Shown here piece after piece: positions 5,643 to 6,022 of a stretch of DNA of 6,022 nt (position 1 is its first letter; every line of letters begins with the position of its first letter). Both the position numbers and the translations under genes were made by a program. Origin of the DNA: Candidatus Thorarchaeota archaeon. Lineage in GTDB: Archaea > Asgardarchaeota > Thorarchaeia > Thorarchaeales > Thorarchaeaceae. The notes under the pieces were generated by a model. The model had not been told where the DNA came from, did not search any database, and saw only the letters and a program-made list of their open reading frames with translations. The stretch covers positions 1 to 6,022 of the forward strand of contig JAEOST010000118.1 of assembly GCA_016840245.1 (NCBI GenBank), written 5' to 3'.

Positions 5643-6022
5643 ATGTGTGACCTACTTAGTATGTCATTCAATATTCCTGCGACAATCTCACTAGATGTCT
5701 TCCAGACTCATGGAACGGAGAATCCTGATGGATGGGGGGTGGGATACTACAATGAGCATGGTCTACAACTCATCAAAGAACCTGTACCTGCAACTGATAG
5801 CACGCTCTATGACTTTGTCGAGAGTCATATGAAATCAAAGACGTTTTTGAGTCACGTTCGACGGACAACCATGGGTATCAGAAGTTATCTCAATACACAT
5901 CCCTTCTATCGGATGACCAAGATTGATGATGTCAGGCAGGAATGGGTCTTTGCACACAATGGCACACTGGAAACCGTTGAAAAACTCAGGCTCAAGTCCT
6001 ATCATTCTCTAGGTGAAACCGA
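5643..6022 (+). CDS. Class II glutamine amidotransferase (YafJ-type), N-terminal part, cut by window edge
   Basis: This is the glutaminase domain of an N-terminal-nucleophile amidotransferase, which releases ammonia from glutamine for transfer to an unknown acceptor. It is cytoplasmic, with no signal or membrane segment. The 126 visible codons show the family's landmarks in order: MCDLLSMS with the nucleophile Cys2, PDGWGVGYY (28-36), KEP (45-47), HVRRTTMG (71-78), NTHPF (84-88), FAHNGTL (103-109, oxyanion/substrate HNG), and GET at the break (124-126), where relatives read G-x-T-D-S-E. The start at 5643 is chosen because Cys must follow Met directly to become the free N-terminal nucleophile. 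The in-frame ATG at 5631 would add MVLS. YafJ-like proteins are about 250-280 residues, so about half is seen. The physiological acceptor is not known for most members. The spacing of 64 bases from the surface-protein gene gives no clear functional link. Confidence 0.93.
   Translation, partial: MCDLLSMSFNIPATISLDVFQTHGTENPDGWGVGYYNEHGLQLIKEPVPATDSTLYDFVESHMKSKTFLSHVRRTTMGIRSYLNTHPFYRMTKIDDVRQEWVFAHNGTLETVEKLRLKSYHSLGET

Overview
The window looks archaeal, possibly from an Asgard-type lineage such as Thorarchaeota. The evidence is a giant secreted protein made of tandem beta-sandwich repeats with many N-glycosylation sequons. It ends in a Thr/Ser-rich stalk, one C-terminal membrane helix and a short basic tail. 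Base composition looks moderate, roughly the low-to-mid forties in percent G+C by eye. The phylum is a guess from protein style; the archaeal call is a moderately confident inference, because no rRNA, tRNA or informational gene is present.

Layout. Positions 1-749 (minus strand) hold most of a metallo-beta-lactamase-fold hydrolase whose C-terminus runs off the left edge. A 140-bp spacer (750-889) separates it from a divergent gene and holds both ribosome binding sites and candidate promoter elements. Positions 890-5578 (plus strand) are one 1562-residue gene for a cell-surface protein. Its order is: signal peptide; four ~117-121-residue repeats with Asp-rich, calcium-loop-like motifs; an Ig/FN3-like domain; two further beta-sandwich stretches; a FecR-like domain; three Asp-box (BNR) blades at an exact 47-residue period; an unnamed beta-rich domain; a CARDB-like domain; a second Ig-like domain; a Thr-rich stalk; and a membrane anchor. 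A 64-bp spacer leads to 5643-6022 (plus strand), the N-terminal part of a class II glutamine amidotransferase of the YafJ type, cut by the right edge.

How the genes relate. Nothing in the sequence ties the three products into one pathway. The two flanking genes look like cytoplasmic enzymes. The large protein is envelope-exposed and carries adhesion or ligand-recognition type modules. The most unusual content is the combination of a FecR-like core with Asp-box blades in an externally anchored protein, with no FecI/FecA-type partner visible in the window.
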